Part shown: one piece after another, positions 62,438 to 64,000 of the stretch
How positions within the stretch are numbered: the first letter of the stretch is position 1
Layout: each line of letters begins with the position of its first letter
Source of the DNA: an uncultured Flavobacteriaceae bacterium
GTDB lineage: Bacteria; Bacteroidota; Bacteroidia; Flavobacteriales; Flavobacteriaceae
NCBI GenBank assembly: GCA_943842245.1
Contig: CALTAJ010000002.1
Location: forward strand, 769,596-833,595
Length of the DNA: 64,000 nucleotides
Reading direction: 5' to 3'
The notes under the pieces: model-generated
What the model was told of the DNA's origin: nothing
Databases searched by the model: none
Seen by the model: the letters and a program-made list of their open reading frames with translations, nothing else
Made by a program: the position numbers and the translations under genes

Positions 62438-64000
62438 TTAAAATAAATTAAGATTCAATCCTACAAGAATCGTTTTAGATACTGGCATATAACCACCATC
62501 ATAACCTAATGTAACGTCATTTCCTTCAGAAACTTCAGGATTAAGACCAGAATAATTAGTTATAGTTAGCAAGTTTTGTCCTTGTATATAAATATTTCCT
62601 CCTGAAATTCCAAGAGCGTCATTAATAGCGTTTCCGAAAGTATATGTCAATTGGATATTTCTTAAACGGAAGTAAGAACCGTCTTCAATTAAGTATGAAG
62701 ATGTTCTACTACTAGTTTGATCATTCGCATCCATGATAGGAGACGTTGCATCTGGGTTAGCAGCAATCCACTGACTTCTTGGAGCGGATGGATTAGTTGG
62801 TTGCCATGCTTCTCTGAGCGCTCTAACAGAACGGTTACCTTGGAAAGTGTTAAAGTCTGCAAAGTAACGTACATAGTTATATAAGTCATTTCCTTGAGAT
62901 CCGTTACCAAATACATTCAAGGCAATGTTCTTATAACTTAGGTTTAAGTTAATACCATATGTGAAATCTGGGTGAGGACTACCGATTTCTGTACGGTCAT
63001 CATCATTAATTTCTCCATCTCCATTAACGTCAACAAATCTGAATTTTCCAGGTGCATTATATGCTCCAAAGTCTGGAGCTGCATCTGCTTCTGCTTGTGT
63101 TTGGAAAATTCCATCTGTTTGTAATCCAAAGAACATAGATATTGGCTGTCCAACAGAAGTTCTAGTTAAAGAAGGAACCCTTCTACTAGCACCAAAAATA
63201 GGAGTATTAAATTCATCTAACTGAATAATCTCATTTTTATATTGAGAGATATTTGCTGATATACTATATCCAAAGTCACCTTTTTGATCACCATAGGAAA
63301 GCGCTAAGTCAAATCCATTGTTAAACATTTCACCAATGTTAATCGCTGGAGAACCTCCATCACCTGCACCGTAAGCAATCGGGATATTTAATAAAAGATC
63401 CGTAGTTCTTCTTGACCAAAGATCAAATTCAATATTCACCTTACGATCTATTAAAGTAGCATCTAATCCAAAGTTACTCGAAGTAGTAGTTTCCCATTTT
63501 GCATTAGGGTTACCATACTGAGAAGCATTAAATCCTGCAGTTGCTGAAGTTTGATTACCATCAATAGGGTAAGATGAGTTAAATGAAGTAGACTGGTATG
63601 AAGTATAGGCGTTATAGTCTCCAATTTCTTGGTTACCTGTTTGCCCCCATCCATAACGTACTTTTAAATCATCAATAAATGACAAACCACTCATAAAGTT
63701 TTCTTCAGAAATTCTCCAACCAACACTAAATGCTGGGAAAACCCCACTGTTTGTTGCTGCTTTGAATCGAGATGATGCATCATTACGAACAACTACCTGA
63801 GCTAGATACTTATCTCCAAAACCGTAGTTAAGTTTAGCAAACTGAGACCATAGAGCATAATCTAATTCAGAACGTCCGTAGTTAGAAGATGTTCCTTGAT
63901 TACCAGCGTCTAAGAAGCTAATAATAGGTGTTGTCTCAAATGGAAATCGCTGTCTACCAGCTCCAAATTGTTCACCGAAAGCTTCAAGAGCCTCTACACC
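62438..64000 (-). CDS. SusC/RagA-family TonB-dependent receptor (N-terminus beyond window)
   Basis: The frame is open from the window edge to a stop at 62438, giving 520 residues of C-terminal barrel. Typical barrel segments are visible: GFGDKYLAQVVVRNDASSRF, NSGVFPAFSVGWRISEENFM, and the family end ITNYSGLNPEVS and LVGLNLNLF. The ATG at 63694 is internal and is not the start; the open frame continues upstream of it to the edge. Partner of the SusD gene that follows after a short gap. Confidence 0.95.
   Translation of the reverse strand, partial: GVEALEAFGEQFGAGRQRFPFETTPIISFLDAGNQGTSSNYGRSELDYALWSQFAKLNYGFGDKYLAQVVVRNDASSRFKAATNSGVFPAFSVGWRISEENFMSGLSFIDDLKVRYGWGQTGNQEIGDYNAYTSYQSTSFNSSYPIDGNQTSATAGFNASQYGNPNAKWETTTSSNFGLDATLIDRKVNIEFDLWSRRTTDLLLNIPIAYGAGDGGSPAINIGEMFNNGFDLALSYGDQKGDFGYSISANISQYKNEIIQLDEFNTPIFGASRRVPSLTRTSVGQPISMFFGLQTDGIFQTQAEADAAPDFGAYNAPGKFRFVDVNGDGEINDDDRTEIGSPHPDFTYGINLNLSYKNIALNVFGNGSQGNDLYNYVRYFADFNTFQGNRSVRALREAWQPTNPSAPRSQWIAANPDATSPIMDANDQTSSRTSSYLIEDGSYFRLRNIQLTYTFGNAINDALGISGGNIYIQGQNLLTITNYSGLNPEVSEGNDVTLGYDGGYMPVSKTILVGLNLNLF

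Noticed and set aside
62689-63654. Several open frames of 63-75 codons on the minus strand inside the second SusC
   Set aside because: They are alternate frames of the SusC barrel with Met/Leu/Thr-rich, protein-unlike composition.
1-64000. CRISPR array, insertion sequence, prophage or toxin-antitoxin module
   Set aside because: I saw no regularly spaced repeats, transposase, integrase or phage genes, and no small toxin-antitoxin pair on either strand. The winged-helix/membrane pair at 36408-37263 does not resemble one.

Overview
The window looks like a chromosomal segment of a low-GC, probably marine, member of the Flavobacteriaceae (Bacteroidota). The evidence is two SusC/SusD pairs, the type IX secretion translocon gene sprA, a secreted protease with a type IX sorting domain, the flavobacterial gene order DUF6089-uppS-bamA-ompH-ompH, several -7 boxes of the Bacteroidota type TAnnTTTG, and almost no Shine-Dalgarno sequences. 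The marine habitat is an inference. I see no insertion sequence, prophage, CRISPR array or rRNA operon.

Layout. 1-3994: a SusD-like lipoprotein (cut by the left edge) and its SusC receptor on the minus strand, with tRNA-Leu(CAA) upstream of susC. 4317-6633 (plus): prs, ctc/L25 and pth, with a clear terminator after ctc. 6637-11135 (minus): a large metzincin-type metalloprotease with a P-domain and type IX sorting domain, translationally coupled to a small lipoprotein. 11238-16872 (plus): ribF, serS, a DUF4286 gene, rsmA, mgtE and a 2-hydroxyacid dehydrogenase. 16876-20192 (minus): aspartate kinase, a GNAT acetyltransferase, an alpha/beta hydrolase and pdxJ. 20324-26407 (plus): nadK, DUF6089, uppS, bamA and two OmpH/Skp chaperones, an envelope-building block. 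26454-30423: gamma-carbonic anhydrase, a NifU-like protein, tsaB, an SDR and a phytanoyl-CoA dioxygenase-like enzyme.

30494-37263 (minus): a tripartite ABC efflux operon (TolC, adaptor, two MacB-like permeases, ATPase) preceded by a small winged-helix regulator and a membrane protein, with two inverted repeats in the gap. 37336-42382 (minus): cytochrome oxidase accessory genes (cyoE, two subunit III genes, subunit IV, SCO, DUF420, a SCO-like protein without cysteines, and a small CxxC membrane protein) behind the best promoter in the window. Catalytic subunits I and II are not here. 42542-54401 (minus): tonB, a VanZ-like gene, gcvH, sprA, ruvA and the malic enzyme gene maeB.

54455-64000 (minus): in transcription order a SusC receptor (cut by the right edge), SusD, a CRTAC1/ASPIC FG-GAP lipoprotein, a vanadium-haloperoxidase-like lipoprotein and an SLC45-type MFS sugar transporter. 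This is the most system-like and least understood part of the window. A perfect 15-bp hairpin terminator after susD also contains both candidate start codons of the next gene. The other notable points are the protease/lipoprotein pair, the two unusual small proteins in the oxidase cluster, and the efflux-operon regulatory region.
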